NCBI GenBank assembly: GCA_022839525.1
Contig: JALHET010000025.1
Span: forward strand, 1-22,277
DNA length: 22,277 bases
Reading direction: 5' to 3'
Source: Lentisphaerota bacterium
Lineage (GTDB): Bacteria; Verrucomicrobiota; Kiritimatiellia; RFP12; UBA1067
The notes beneath the pieces were generated by a model. The model made no database searches, was not told the DNA's origin, and saw only the letters and a list, made by a program, of their open reading frames with translations. This document shows, piece by piece, positions 7,608-14,686 of the stretch. Made by a program: the position numbers and the translations under genes. Each line of letters starts with the position of its first letter. Position 1 is the first letter of the stretch.

Positions 7608-8045
7608 ATGTTACAGATGACAGCAGTATATTGGCTTTATGTTGGGGTCGCCCTGATCCTTTTCGAGGTCATGACACCCGGCCTGGTGTCGCTTTTTTTC
7701 GGGCTGGCCGCTCTGACCGTGGCTTTGGTCGTCTGGCTGGCACCATCCCTTGCCCAAGGGTGGCAATGGATTGCGTTCTCGGTCTTTTCGGTTCTTTACA
7801 TCCTTTTGTTGCGTAAAAGCCTGAGAAACGTTTTTAGCGGCGACCGCGAGGTGTCGGACAACCCGCGGGACGAGTACACCGGCAAGTTGGCGGTTGTGAC
7901 CGAGGCCATCGCGCCGAACAAACCCGGACGCGTCGAGCTTGGAGGCACAACCTGGACCGCCGAAGCGGACCGCGAATTGGCGGCTGGCGTTTCTGTCAGG
8001 ATCACCGGTAAAAAGAACCTGACTTTCACGGTTGAGCCGGTTTAG
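7608..8045 (+). CDS. nfeD: NfeD-like membrane protein (short form)
   Basis: This 145-residue protein belongs to the short NfeD group: two to three membrane segments (about residues 5-25, 27-45 and 48-66) followed by a soluble C-terminal beta domain of OB-fold type (about 80-145), recognisable from TGKLAVVTEAIAPNKPGRVELGGTTWTAEADRELAAG and a final VRITGKKNLTFTVEP. NfeD proteins work beside SPFH (stomatin or flotillin) proteins and are thought to help organise membrane microdomains or protein quality control. That partner is directly downstream here. The ATG at 7608 has GGAGG five bases upstream. It lacks the ClpP-like protease domain of long NfeD proteins. Its partner gene is broken, so the function of the pair is uncertain in this strain. 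Confidence 0.88.
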   Translation: MLQMTAVYWLYVGVALILFEVMTPGLVSLFFGLAALTVALVVWLAPSLAQGWQWIAFSVFSVLYILLLRKSLRNVFSGDREVSDNPRDEYTGKLAVVTEAIAPNKPGRVELGGTTWTAEADRELAAGVSVRITGKKNLTFTVEPV

Positions 8046-8069
8046 TTGTTCAAAGGCGGGCCGGGCGCG

Positions 8070-8096
8070 TCTGACGGGTCGGACAGGTCTGGCAGC
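8070..8096. repeat. Nonamer tandem repeat between nfeD and the SPFH gene
   Basis: Three 9-base units follow each other: TCTGACGGG (8070-8078), TCGGACAGG (8079-8087) and TCTGGCAGC (8088-8096). They lie in the 72-base gap before the SPFH start. A related array is at 10651-10677, sharing TCGGACAG. Confidence 0.5.
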
Positions 8097-8117
8097 CACC
8101 AAACAAGGAGAAGGGTT

Positions 8118-8717
8118 ATGTCGTATCTTGCGTTGTTTATCGCGTTTGTGGTGGTCTACACCATTCTGAAGTGCGTGCGCATCGTTCCGCAGAAACAGGC
8201 GTTCATCGTGGAGCGGCTGGGCCGTTATCACTGCACGCTGGACGCGGGGCTGCACCTGCTGGTCCCGATCATCGACCGGGTCTCATATAAGCACACGCTC
8301 AAGGAGCAGGCGCTCGACGTGCCGCCGCAACAGTGCATTACGCGCGACAACATTTCGGTCGAGGTGGACGGTGTCCTTTACCTGATGGTGATGGACCCGG
8401 CCAAAGCCTCCTACGGCATCGGCAACTATCTCTTCGCGACCACGCAGCTCGCGCAGACCACCATGCGCAGCGAAATGGGCAAGCTGGAACTGGACAAGAG
8501 CTTCGAGGAGCGGACCCATATCAACAGCGCGATCGTCGAGGCGGTGGATAAGGCTTCCGAACCGTGGGGCGTGAAGGTCACGCGCTACGAGATCAAAAAC
8601 ATCACGCCGCCCCAGACCATCCGTGACGCGATTCCGAGGGTGACCGCCAAGCCAAAATCAACCGTGCCGAAGGCGAGAAGCAGCAGGCGATCGCGATCTC
8701 CGAAGGCGAGAAAATGA
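8118..8717 (+). CDS. SPFH/stomatin-like protein, N-terminal part, frameshifted
   Basis: This frame encodes an SPFH (band 7, stomatin/QmcA-like) protein: one N-terminal membrane segment (MSYLALFIAFVVVYTILKC), then the SPFH domain with IVPQKQAFIVERLGRYH, QALDVPPQQCITRDN, VDGVLYLMV, TTMRSEMGKLELD and VKVTRYEIKNITPP. It agrees with the family to about residue 171 (IRDA). There the family continues with MEK.MRAEREKRA, but here the frame changes into PRVTAKPKSTVPKARSS, which is not family-like, and ends at a TGA at 8715-8717. The rest of the protein lies in another frame (8714-8977). The ATG at 8118 follows AAGGAGAAGG. The gene pairs with nfeD. Either it is a true pseudogene or the sequence has an assembly error. 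Confidence 0.75.
   Translation: MSYLALFIAFVVVYTILKCVRIVPQKQAFIVERLGRYHCTLDAGLHLLVPIIDRVSYKHTLKEQALDVPPQQCITRDNISVEVDGVLYLMVMDPAKASYGIGNYLFATTQLAQTTMRSEMGKLELDKSFEERTHINSAIVEAVDKASEPWGVKVTRYEIKNITPPQTIRDAIPRVTAKPKSTVPKARSSRRSRSPKARK
8628..8638 (+). other. Frameshifting deletion junction in the SPFH gene
   Basis: Upstream of this point the frame reads IRDA in the first frame; from TCC at 8633 the family sequence resumes in a different frame as SEGDRQAKINRAEGEKQQA. The part that normally joins them, about 17 codons of the MEK.MRAEREKRA type, is absent. Missing length must be one more than a multiple of three, and about 49 bases fits. The pentamer GCGAT at the junction could be the remnant of a short direct repeat through which the deletion formed. 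Confidence 0.55.
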
Positions 8718-8977
8718 GGCGCATCAACGAGGCAGGCGGACGGGCGCAGGAGATCCTGCTGGTGGCCGAGGCTCAAGCCAACGGTATCCGCCAAGTGGCT
8801 GCGGCGATCAACGAGCAGGGCGGCATAAATGCGGTGAACATGCAGCTCGCGCAGCAGTATCTGACCGAGTTCGGCAAGATGGCCAAGACCAACAACACCA
8901 TGATCATTCCCTCTGATCTGGCGAATGTGGCCGGCATCCTCAAGGCCGCCACCTCGGTGATCAAAGAGGTCAAATAG
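8714..8977 (+). CDS. SPFH/stomatin-like protein, C-terminal part, out of frame
   Basis: This frame carries the C-terminal third of the same SPFH protein: EGEKMRRINEAGGRAQEILLVAEAQANGIRQVAAAIN, then AVNMQLAQQYLTEFGKMAKTNNTMIIPSDLANVAGILKAATSVIKE, which is the usual end of bacterial stomatin-like proteins (coiled-coil then assembly region). Family-like sequence in this frame already starts near 8633, ahead of the ATG at 8714. That ATG overlaps the TGA of the upstream frame as ATGA, so translational coupling could in principle make an 87-residue separate product, but no Shine-Dalgarno evidence favours it. It is best read as the second piece of a broken gene. Confidence 0.65.
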   Translation: MRRINEAGGRAQEILLVAEAQANGIRQVAAAINEQGGINAVNMQLAQQYLTEFGKMAKTNNTMIIPSDLANVAGILKAATSVIKEVK

Positions 8978-9000
8978 CGTCCGGCCCGCTCTGTCCGGCG

Positions 9001-9966
9001 TTAAGCGAACGTGATCTCTTGTCCGTGGAACAGGAAGTTGCCGCCGACGACGTACTGCGTCGCCGTCGGGGAGAAACGATCCTGCACCGTGATGTGGAGA
9101 TGGCCGGCGAGGATGCCCTTCAGCAGCGGCTCCGTTTTGAGATACGCGATGAAGCCGCGCGTCGTCGGATCGGTCTGCTGCGTCTTGTAGTCGCCGCTGG
9201 CGTCGGGAATAACGGCGGACTCGAACTTCTTCCCGGCGCGGCCCCAGAACTTGCGGCTCGCGCGCCACATGCCGTCCGTATAGAACGGCACATGCATGCA
9301 GAGGATGATCGGCAGCCCCTTCTTCACCTCGGCCCGGAAACGCTCCACCTGATCGGGACAGACGTAGCCGTAGACGGAGTCGAGCGTTACGAAGTTGACG
9401 CCGTTCACCACCCGCGCATGCAGGCGGAGGTCGAAGGGAAACACCTTGGCGAGCAACTCCGCGCTGCGCGCCTTGTACGCCTCCGTGTTCTCGCTCTTCT
9501 CCAGCCACATGTAGCGTGAGAACTCGTGATTGCCCAGGGCACCCAGCACCGACTCGCCCCAATACTTTTTCACAAGATCGAGGTTCGCCTCGCTCAGCCA
9601 GTCGATCAGGTCGCCCGTGTGAAGGACGAAGTCCACATTGTCCTTGGCCCACGCGAGCGAGTCCCGCAGCGCCTCTTCCTGACGTCCGCCGAACGTTTGC
9701 GTGCGGACCGCCTTCAGTTTTTGTTTCCTCTCATCCTCATGCGGATACGCCTCCGTGACGTGCGTGTCCGAGATATGGAGGAGCGAGAACGGACGGGTCG
9801 CGCCCGCGTCAATGTGCGCGTAGGCGAGCGCGAGACGCTCGAACGTGCCGCGCTTAGGGAACAGGGCGGGGTCGTCCGCGAGTGACGGCAGGCGGGAGGT
9901 GGCGACGAGCGTGCCCGCCGCCAAGGCGGAACGCAGAAAATCACGGCGTTGCAAAAGCATCTTCAT
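9001..9966 (-). CDS. Tat-exported calcineurin-like metallophosphoesterase
   Basis: This 321-residue protein starts MKMLLQRRDFLRSALAAG, a twin-arginine (RRDFLR) signal, so it is probably exported folded with its metals already bound. The calcineurin-like phosphoesterase motifs are in order: HISDTHV (Asp67, His69), HTGDLIDW (Asp119), GALGNHEF (Asn146, His147), CMHVPFY and AGHLHITV. These bind a dinuclear metal centre. The target (phosphomonoester, diester or nucleotide) is not clear; the arrangement resembles exported purple-phosphatase-like or diadenosine/cAMP phosphodiesterase relatives. The frame is open far upstream to 10503, but that part overlaps hlyIII in another frame and is not family-like. 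I chose the ATG at 9966, which has AAGGAAGG upstream and lies 14 bases after hlyIII, suggesting co-transcription. The ATG at 9960 is an alternative. Confidence 0.88.
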   Translation of the reverse strand: MKMLLQRRDFLRSALAAGTLVATSRLPSLADDPALFPKRGTFERLALAYAHIDAGATRPFSLLHISDTHVTEAYPHEDERKQKLKAVRTQTFGGRQEEALRDSLAWAKDNVDFVLHTGDLIDWLSEANLDLVKKYWGESVLGALGNHEFSRYMWLEKSENTEAYKARSAELLAKVFPFDLRLHARVVNGVNFVTLDSVYGYVCPDQVERFRAEVKKGLPIILCMHVPFYTDGMWRASRKFWGRAGKKFESAVIPDASGDYKTQQTDPTTRGFIAYLKTEPLLKGILAGHLHITVQDRFSPTATQYVVGGNFLFHGQEITFA

Positions 9967-9980
9967 ATGGGGTTCCTTCC

Positions 9981-10646
9981 TTACATCATCACATACAGCA
10001 ACACAGCGAAGAAGTGGCAGAGGGTGCCGGCCAGCACGAAGAGATGCCACACCGCATGGTGGAACGGCATCAGCCGCCACAGGTAAAAGATCGCGCCCAG
10101 GGTGTAGCTGAGTCCGCCGATCAGCAGCCAGATCAGGCCGGCGGCCGGCAGCGTGGCCATCAGAGGCTTGATCGCGAAGACCACGATCCAGCCCATGCCA
10201 ATGTAGACGAGGGTCGAGACCACGCGGAGCTTCCCGGTGAAGAAAACCTTGAAGACCACACCCATGACGGTCAGTCCCCACACGATCCCGAAGACCGTCC
10301 ACGCGATGGCCGGGTGTTCCGGCCGCAGGACGACCAGCGTGAAGGGCGTGTAAGAGCCGGCGATCAAGAAATAGATGGCCATGTGGTCGCACACTTTCAG
10401 CACGCGCTTCGCGCGCGTGTGCGTGACCGCATGGTAGACCGACGAAACGGTGTACAGCAGGATAATGGAACCGCCGAAGACCGCGCCGCTGACGACCTTC
10501 CACGCCACCTGCTCGCCGCTCTGAACCCCGAACACCACCATCAGCGCCAGCATCGCCGCGCCCAAATGACTGCCCACCGCATGAATCGCGCTGTGCGATA
10601 TCTCTTCGGGAACCGTGTAGTCGTCTCTGGAAGTCGAGCGGGACAT
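9981..10646 (-). CDS. Hemolysin III / PAQR family membrane protein
   Basis: This 221-residue protein has seven predicted membrane segments and belongs to the hemolysin III (YqfA/TrhA) branch of the PAQR superfamily. Conserved family features are SHSAIHAVG near the start, SVYHAV (His), DHMAIYFLIAGSYTPFTL, and HHAVWHLFVLAGTLCHFFAV at the end. The histidines and the Asp are the likely zinc site seen in PAQR hydrolases. Despite the name, bacterial members are not proven toxins; some affect membrane lipid homeostasis. The start at 10646 gives the typical N-terminus (YTVPEEISHS), but no Shine-Dalgarno is seen because a 9-base repeat occupies the upstream stretch; translation may depend on the preceding nfnB. 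It sits 24 bases after nfnB and 14 bases before the phosphoesterase. Confidence 0.92.
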   Translation of the reverse strand: MSRSTSRDDYTVPEEISHSAIHAVGSHLGAAMLALMVVFGVQSGEQVAWKVVSGAVFGGSIILLYTVSSVYHAVTHTRAKRVLKVCDHMAIYFLIAGSYTPFTLVVLRPEHPAIAWTVFGIVWGLTVMGVVFKVFFTGKLRVVSTLVYIGMGWIVVFAIKPLMATLPAAGLIWLLIGGLSYTLGAIFYLWRLMPFHHAVWHLFVLAGTLCHFFAVLLYVMM

Positions 10647-10650
10647 GAGA

Positions 10651-10677
10651 GATCAGGCAGATCGGACAGATCAGGCC
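10651..10677. repeat. Nonamer tandem repeat at the nfnB-hlyIII junction
   Basis: GATCAGGCA (10651-10659), GATCGGACA (10660-10668) and GATCAGGCC (10669-10677) run through the 24-base gap and into the stop of nfnB. The array resembles the one at 8070-8096, matching at about 18 of 24 aligned positions. Confidence 0.5.
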
Positions 10678-12164
10678 TTATTGGCCAGAAAAGCATTCAT
10701 CGAGGCTGCGGCGCGGCGCCCCTCCCCCATCGCGAGAATCACGGTGGCCGCCCCGAGCACGATGTCGCCGCCGGCATAGATGCCGTCGATCGAGCTTTTG
10801 CCGTTCCCGTCCACGATGATGTTGCCCCACTTGTTGACGGCCAGTCCCTCGGTGGTCTGGCTGATCAGCGGATTGGAGTCATTGCCGATGGCCACGATCA
10901 CGGTGTCCACCTCCATCTGGAATTCGCTGCCGGAGATCGGCACGGGACGGCGGCGACCGGAAGCGTCAGGCTCGCCCAGCCCGTAACGCAGGCATTCCAT
11001 GCCGGTGACGCGATCCTGTTCGTCGCCGAGGATACGCACGGCGTTCTGCAGCATGTGGAAAACCACACCCTCCTCGCGGGCGTGGGCGACCTCCTCAACA
11101 CGCGCGGGCATCTCCTTTTCAGTGCGGCGGTAAACCAGATGCACCTCTTCCGCGCCGAGCCTGAGCGCCGTGCGCGCCGCATCCATGGCCACATTACCGC
11201 CGCCAAGCACCGCCACTTTACGGGAGTTGTAGAGTGGCGTATGGGCGTGCTCGGTGTCGTAGGCTTTCATCAGGTTGGCGCGCGTCAGGTATTCGTTGGC
11301 GGAAAAAACGCCCACGAGATTCTCGCCGGGGATGTTCATGAACTTGGGCAGTCCCGCCCCGGTGCCCACAAAAACGGCGTCGAAACCGTCCTTGTCGATC
11401 AGGTCGGTGAGCCTGCGTGTGCGGCCGACCACGAAGTTGGTTTCAAGCTTCACCCCCATTTCCGTCAACATCTCGATCTCGTTATGAACGATGCGCTTGG
11501 GCAGACGGAACTCGGGGATACCGTAGACCAGCACACCGCCGGGCTTGTGGAAGGCCTCGAATAGGGTGACGTCGTGACCCTCGCGCCGCACATCCGCCGC
11601 CACGGTGATGCCGGCCGGGCCGCTGCCAACCACTGCCACCCGTTTGCCGGTCGGCGGCTTGACAGCGGGCACGGCCTGCCTACCGCTTTCGCGTTCGAGA
11701 TCTGAGACAAAGCGTTCGATGCGTCCGATGGAGACCGCCTTGTCCACATCCTTGAGTGCCTTGCCAAGTGTGCAGGGCGCTTGGCACTGCACCTCCTGCG
11801 GGCAGACGCGTCCGCAGACGGCTGGCAGCAGACTGTTTTCGCGTATGATGGCGACCGCCTCGTCGAAGCGCCCTGCCGCCGCGGCCTTGAGGAAGTCCGG
11901 AATGCGGATGCCTACCGGACAGCCCGCCACGCACGGCGCGTTCTTGCACTGTAAACAGCGCATAGCCTCCAAGCGCGCCTGCTCGGCCGAGTAGCCCAGC
12001 GCGACCTCGTTCATGTTGCCGCGCCGGACTGCCGGATCCTGCGACGGCATCGCCTGAGGCGGTATCGCCATGCGCGCCTTCGGCGTGAGGGGCTGGTTCT
12101 GATCTTCGATTTGGCGCAACAAATCTGCTGCGGCAGTTTTCAAAGCGTCGGGGTCTTGGTGCAT
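10671..12164 (-). CDS. nfnB: NfnB: NADP-binding large subunit of Nfn transhydrogenase (glutamate synthase small subunit-like)
   Basis: This 497-residue cytoplasmic protein is the large subunit of the electron-bifurcating NADH-dependent ferredoxin:NADP oxidoreductase. The N-terminal domain holds two Cys clusters for [4Fe-4S] centres: C70, C73, C78, C82 and C117, C121, C127, C131. A Rossmann FAD motif follows (VAVVGSGPAGITVAA, about 176-190), then an NADPH motif (VAVLGGGNVAMDAARTALRLG, about 318), and a C-terminal FAD-contacting YAGGDIVLGAATVILAMGEG. Stand-alone glutamate synthase small subunits look the same, but an NfnA partner lies directly upstream with 12 bases between them, and no large glutamate synthase subunit is here, so Nfn is the better reading. 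Names gltA or sudA are also used for this fold. The gene ends inside a 9-base repeat. Confidence 0.92.
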   Translation of the reverse strand: MHQDPDALKTAAADLLRQIEDQNQPLTPKARMAIPPQAMPSQDPAVRRGNMNEVALGYSAEQARLEAMRCLQCKNAPCVAGCPVGIRIPDFLKAAAAGRFDEAVAIIRENSLLPAVCGRVCPQEVQCQAPCTLGKALKDVDKAVSIGRIERFVSDLERESGRQAVPAVKPPTGKRVAVVGSGPAGITVAADVRREGHDVTLFEAFHKPGGVLVYGIPEFRLPKRIVHNEIEMLTEMGVKLETNFVVGRTRRLTDLIDKDGFDAVFVGTGAGLPKFMNIPGENLVGVFSANEYLTRANLMKAYDTEHAHTPLYNSRKVAVLGGGNVAMDAARTALRLGAEEVHLVYRRTEKEMPARVEEVAHAREEGVVFHMLQNAVRILGDEQDRVTGMECLRYGLGEPDASGRRRPVPISGSEFQMEVDTVIVAIGNDSNPLISQTTEGLAVNKWGNIIVDGNGKSSIDGIYAGGDIVLGAATVILAMGEGRRAAASMNAFLANKA

Positions 12165-12176
12165 GATGCGTCTTTC

Positions 12177-13049
12177 CTATTCCGGGCGGGCAGCGGCCTC
12201 TAAGCGGGCGGCGGCGGCATCGAGCTTGCAATGATGCGCCTGATGGTCGGCGTCCTCGCGCGGCTTGTAGGCGCGCAGGCGCTTCATCATGTTGTCGAAA
12301 TCCACCTGGTGCCCGTCGAACTCGGGGCCGTCCACGCAGACGAACTTGGTCTTGCCGCCGACGGTGACGCGGCAGCCGCCGCACATGCCCGTGCCGTCAA
12401 TCATGATGGTGTTCAGCGACACCACCGTGTGCACGCCGTATGGCCGCGTGGTCTCGGCGCAGAACTTCATCATGACCGGCGGCCCGATGGCCACGGCCAT
12501 GTCGGGTTTGGGCGTCTGCCCGCACAACTCTTTAAGCGGTTGGGTCACGAGCGCTTTACGCCCGGAAGAGCCGTCGTCGGTGACGATGATCAGTTTGTCG
12601 GCGATCTTGCGCATCTCCTCTTCCATGATGAGCAGTGACCGGTTACGCGCGCCCATGATGATCGTGACCGTGTTTCCGGCGGCCTTAAAAGCTTGGGCAA
12701 TCGGATGGAGCGGCGCCACGCCGATACCTCCGCCCACACAGACGACATGCCCCACTTTCCCGATGCGGGTCGGCTGCCCAAGCGGGCCGAGCAATGCGGC
12801 GATGCCGTCGCCCACCTCTTTTTCGGCCAACAGGTGGGTGGTTCTGCCGACGGTCTGGAAAATCAGCGTGATGGTGCCCTTGACCGGATCGGCGTCGGCG
12901 ATGGTGAGGGGGATACGCTCGCCGATGGAAGCGTCTACTTGCAGAATGATGAATTGGCCGGGTCTGCGCTCGCGGGCGATGAGCGGCGCTTCGACCTCCA
13001 TGCGGAACACCTCATCGGAGAGCTTCTCTTTTTTGACAATTTTATTCAT
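12177..13049 (-). CDS. nfnA: NfnA: ferredoxin-NADP reductase-like small subunit of Nfn
   Basis: This 290-residue protein is the FAD/NAD(H)-binding small subunit of Nfn. Residues about 1-100 form the FAD-binding barrel (RRPGQFIILQVD, ERIPLTIADAD), about 100-215 the nucleotide domain (CVGGGIGVAPLHPIAQAFK), and about 220-250 the [2Fe-2S] site: IDGTGMCGGCRVTVGGKTKFVCVDGPEFDG. The Asp and three Cys there match the unusual Asp/Cys3 ligand set known for Nfn. It couples NADH, ferredoxin and NADPH pools together with NfnB. The frame continues upstream to 13232 but family proteins start like MNKIVKKEKLSDEVFRMEVEAPL, so ATG 13049 was chosen; no clear Shine-Dalgarno precedes it. It is the first gene of a four-gene block ending with the phosphoesterase. 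The alternative name sudB is used in some annotations. Confidence 0.92.
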   Translation of the reverse strand: MNKIVKKEKLSDEVFRMEVEAPLIARERRPGQFIILQVDASIGERIPLTIADADPVKGTITLIFQTVGRTTHLLAEKEVGDGIAALLGPLGQPTRIGKVGHVVCVGGGIGVAPLHPIAQAFKAAGNTVTIIMGARNRSLLIMEEEMRKIADKLIIVTDDGSSGRKALVTQPLKELCGQTPKPDMAVAIGPPVMMKFCAETTRPYGVHTVVSLNTIMIDGTGMCGGCRVTVGGKTKFVCVDGPEFDGHQVDFDNMMKRLRAYKPREDADHQAHHCKLDAAAARLEAAARPE

Positions 13050-13103
13050 ACGGGGTGTTGTTTCTTGTGTTCTGGAGGAGTCTACCGGAAAGACATGGCT
13101 TAT

Positions 13104-13119
13104 CAACCAAAACAGGTTG
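13104..13119. promoter_or_regulatory. Possible operator palindrome upstream of nfnA
   Basis: CAACC (13104-13108) and GGTTG (13115-13119) form an inverted repeat with a 6-base spacer, just downstream of the predicted nfnA transcription start. The position suits a repressor site or a small leader hairpin. The arms are short, so chance is possible. Confidence 0.25.
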
Positions 13120-13124
13120 TGGTT

Positions 13125-13153
13125 AAAATAGCACGTTTTTGAAGCGGTCGCAA
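13125..13153 (-). promoter_or_regulatory. Candidate promoter for the nfnAB operon
   Basis: On the minus strand TTGCGA (13148-13153) and TATTTT (13125-13130) are 17 bases apart, four of six matches each. The leader to the nfnA ATG would be about 70 bases and would include the CAACC/GGTTG inverted repeat. Confidence 0.4.
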
Positions 13154-13222
13154 GAATACGGAGCCAAAGAAAGCCTCGGGCCGCCAGGCAGGCCGTCAGG
13201 GCTGGCGCGACACCGTTTTGCT

Positions 13223-13251
13223 TCGACAGCACGGGAAAAGAATCGTATAGT
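13223..13251 (+). promoter_or_regulatory. Sigma-70-type promoter for the DUF1080 gene
   Basis: TCGACA (13223-13228) and TATAGT (13246-13251) are 17 bases apart and each matches five of six consensus positions. The predicted leader is about 45 bases. This is among the best promoter matches in the window. Confidence 0.6.
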
Positions 13252-13302
13252 CTTTATCCATGCCAGCAGTTTGGCGGTTCTGACACAAAACAAGGGGAAA
13301 CC

Positions 13303-14580
13303 ATGAATAAAAGAACGGTATGGGTGGGTACGCTTTGCGCGGTATTCGCGGGGGGCGCCGTTTTGGCGAACGGAGCCGAAGAGGGGTTTGTTTCGCTGTT
13401 CGACGGGAAGACGCTGAACGGCTGGGTGCGGCACGGCGGAAAATCGACCTACGGGGTCGAGGACGGCGCGATCACCGGCCATTTCGGGGATGCCGGACGC
13501 AACACCTTTCTCTGTTCTGAAAAGACTTACGGGGATTTTATCCTGCGGCTGGAGTTCAAACTGGAAGGCGGCAATTCCGGCGTCCAGTTCCGATCCGCGG
13601 TGAGGACGAACCCGGACAAATCGGAAACCGTCTTTGGCTATCAGGCGGAAATCGCCGGGGATGCCAGCCTCGTCGCCCGCATCTACGACGAGGGGAGGCG
13701 CGGGGGCAAGTTCGGCAGGACCTGGCTGGACAACACCGCGACAGAGACACTGGAGACATCGGCGGCCGCCTACAAAAAGGGGGATTGGAACACGATGGAG
13801 ATCCAGTGCGTCGGCCCGTCCATCCGGACCTGGCTCAACGGTGTGCCGGTCGTCAACATGTTCGACGGCGAGTCGCTTACCGGCTTCATCGGCCTCCAGG
13901 TGCATGCGATCAAAAATCCGGACGGCAAAGCCTGCGCCCGCTGGCGCAACATCCGCATCAAAGATCTGGGAACAAGTCAGTGGGTTCCCTTCTTTGTGAA
14001 GGGTGCAGACGGCAAGTACGCGCTGCGGGACGCGCGTTTCGTCGTTCCCGAAGACTGGAACTTCGAGCATGAGAAGGGCTATTTGCGGGGGTTGCACAAA
14101 AAGTCGGAGCGGCGCGACGGGCTGGTGGTCTCGGACAAAAACTACAGCGATTTCATTGTCCGGGTGACGTACCAGATTTTCGGCGGGAACAGCGCGCTCT
14201 ACTTCCGGGCCGAGGAAGTGAACACCCCGTGGTTGCTCAAGGGTTTCCAGAACGAGATCGCGGGAGGCGCGAAAGATTCCGCGCTCTGGCACACGGCGGG
14301 CGACAAGACGAAGGGGCGCGGCTGGGTCGCGCAGAATGACGAGTTCATCACAAAAGTCCGCAACCCCACGGGCTGGAACACCACCTGCACCGTCGCTTAC
14401 GGCGATCGCATCGTGGAGATCTTGAACGGCCAGTGGACCATCGACATCATCGATCCTCTCTGCGAGAAGAGCGGCAAAGTGGGGTTACAGCTGCACGGCG
14501 GCATCAATGCCGAGATGTGGTTCAAGGATTTTGAAATCCTCGTCATCACTCCGGAAATGAAGGCGCTGATCGACCGGTAA
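13303..14580 (+). CDS. Exported protein with two DUF1080 (3-keto-disaccharide hydrolase) domains
   Basis: This 425-residue protein has a signal peptide (MNKRTVWVGTLCAVFAGGAV, cleavage probably after the Ala-Asn-Gly-Ala stretch), then two tandem concanavalin-like DUF1080 domains. Domain 1 (about 27-225) shows FVSLFDGKTLNGW, GDFILRLEFKLEGGNSGVQFRS, YQAEIAG and GFIGLQVH. Domain 2 (about 228-420) repeats the plan more loosely: SDFIVRVTYQIFGGNSALYFRA, FQNEIAGG, GWNTTCTVAYGDRIVEILNG and KVGLQLHGG. Some family members hydrolyse 3-keto-glycosides or bind sugars; single-domain forms are usual in PVC bacteria and Bacteroidetes. The first domain keeps the DGKTLNGW start, which the second lacks. GGGGAAA precedes the ATG closely. 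It is monocistronic, ending at convergent hairpins. Which sugar it acts on is unknown. Confidence 0.88.
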   Translation: MNKRTVWVGTLCAVFAGGAVLANGAEEGFVSLFDGKTLNGWVRHGGKSTYGVEDGAITGHFGDAGRNTFLCSEKTYGDFILRLEFKLEGGNSGVQFRSAVRTNPDKSETVFGYQAEIAGDASLVARIYDEGRRGGKFGRTWLDNTATETLETSAAAYKKGDWNTMEIQCVGPSIRTWLNGVPVVNMFDGESLTGFIGLQVHAIKNPDGKACARWRNIRIKDLGTSQWVPFFVKGADGKYALRDARFVVPEDWNFEHEKGYLRGLHKKSERRDGLVVSDKNYSDFIVRVTYQIFGGNSALYFRAEEVNTPWLLKGFQNEIAGGAKDSALWHTAGDKTKGRGWVAQNDEFITKVRNPTGWNTTCTVAYGDRIVEILNGQWTIDIIDPLCEKSGKVGLQLHGGINAEMWFKDFEILVITPEMKALIDR

Positions 14581-14609
14581 AACGGCGGATCCTTGTCGCG
14601 AAACGTTGC

Positions 14610-14629
14610 GGACGGCACGGAAGCCGTCC
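14610..14629. repeat. Palindromic hairpin after the DUF1080 gene
   Basis: GGACGGC (14610-14616) pairs with GCCGTCC (14623-14629) across a 6-base loop. It begins 30 bases after the stop codon. No T-run follows, so it may be an REP-like element or a weak terminator for the plus-strand gene. Confidence 0.45.
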
Positions 14630-14640
14630 CTCCACAGGAT

Positions 14641-14681
14641 GGCTCAAAAGGAAGCGGCCTGGACGAAGTCCGGCCGCTTCC
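14641..14681 (-). terminator. tyrA: Intrinsic terminator of the metallopeptidase-tyrA operon
   Basis: GGAAGCGGCC (14650-14659) and GGCCGCTTCC (14672-14681) pair perfectly, and inside them GGAC and GTCC add four more pairs around a GAA loop with one bulged base. On the minus strand the stem begins six bases after the tyrA stop and is followed by TTTT. On the plus strand there is no T-run, so it serves mainly tyrA. Confidence 0.75.
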
Positions 14682-14686
14682 GCCGT

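Noticed and set aside
9967..10503. N-terminal extension of the metallophosphoesterase frame
   Set aside because: It overlaps hlyIII in another frame and is Arg/His rich; the Tat signal and Shine-Dalgarno favour the ATG at 9966.
9882..11564. 560-residue open frame antisense to nfnB and hlyIII
   Set aside because: Composition (His, Arg, Gln, Asp rich) is that of an antisense shadow, and the opposite strand carries two well-supported genes.
13123..14292. 389-residue open frame opposite the DUF1080 gene
   Set aside because: No family motifs; opposite strand has a signal peptide, good promoter and two clear domains.
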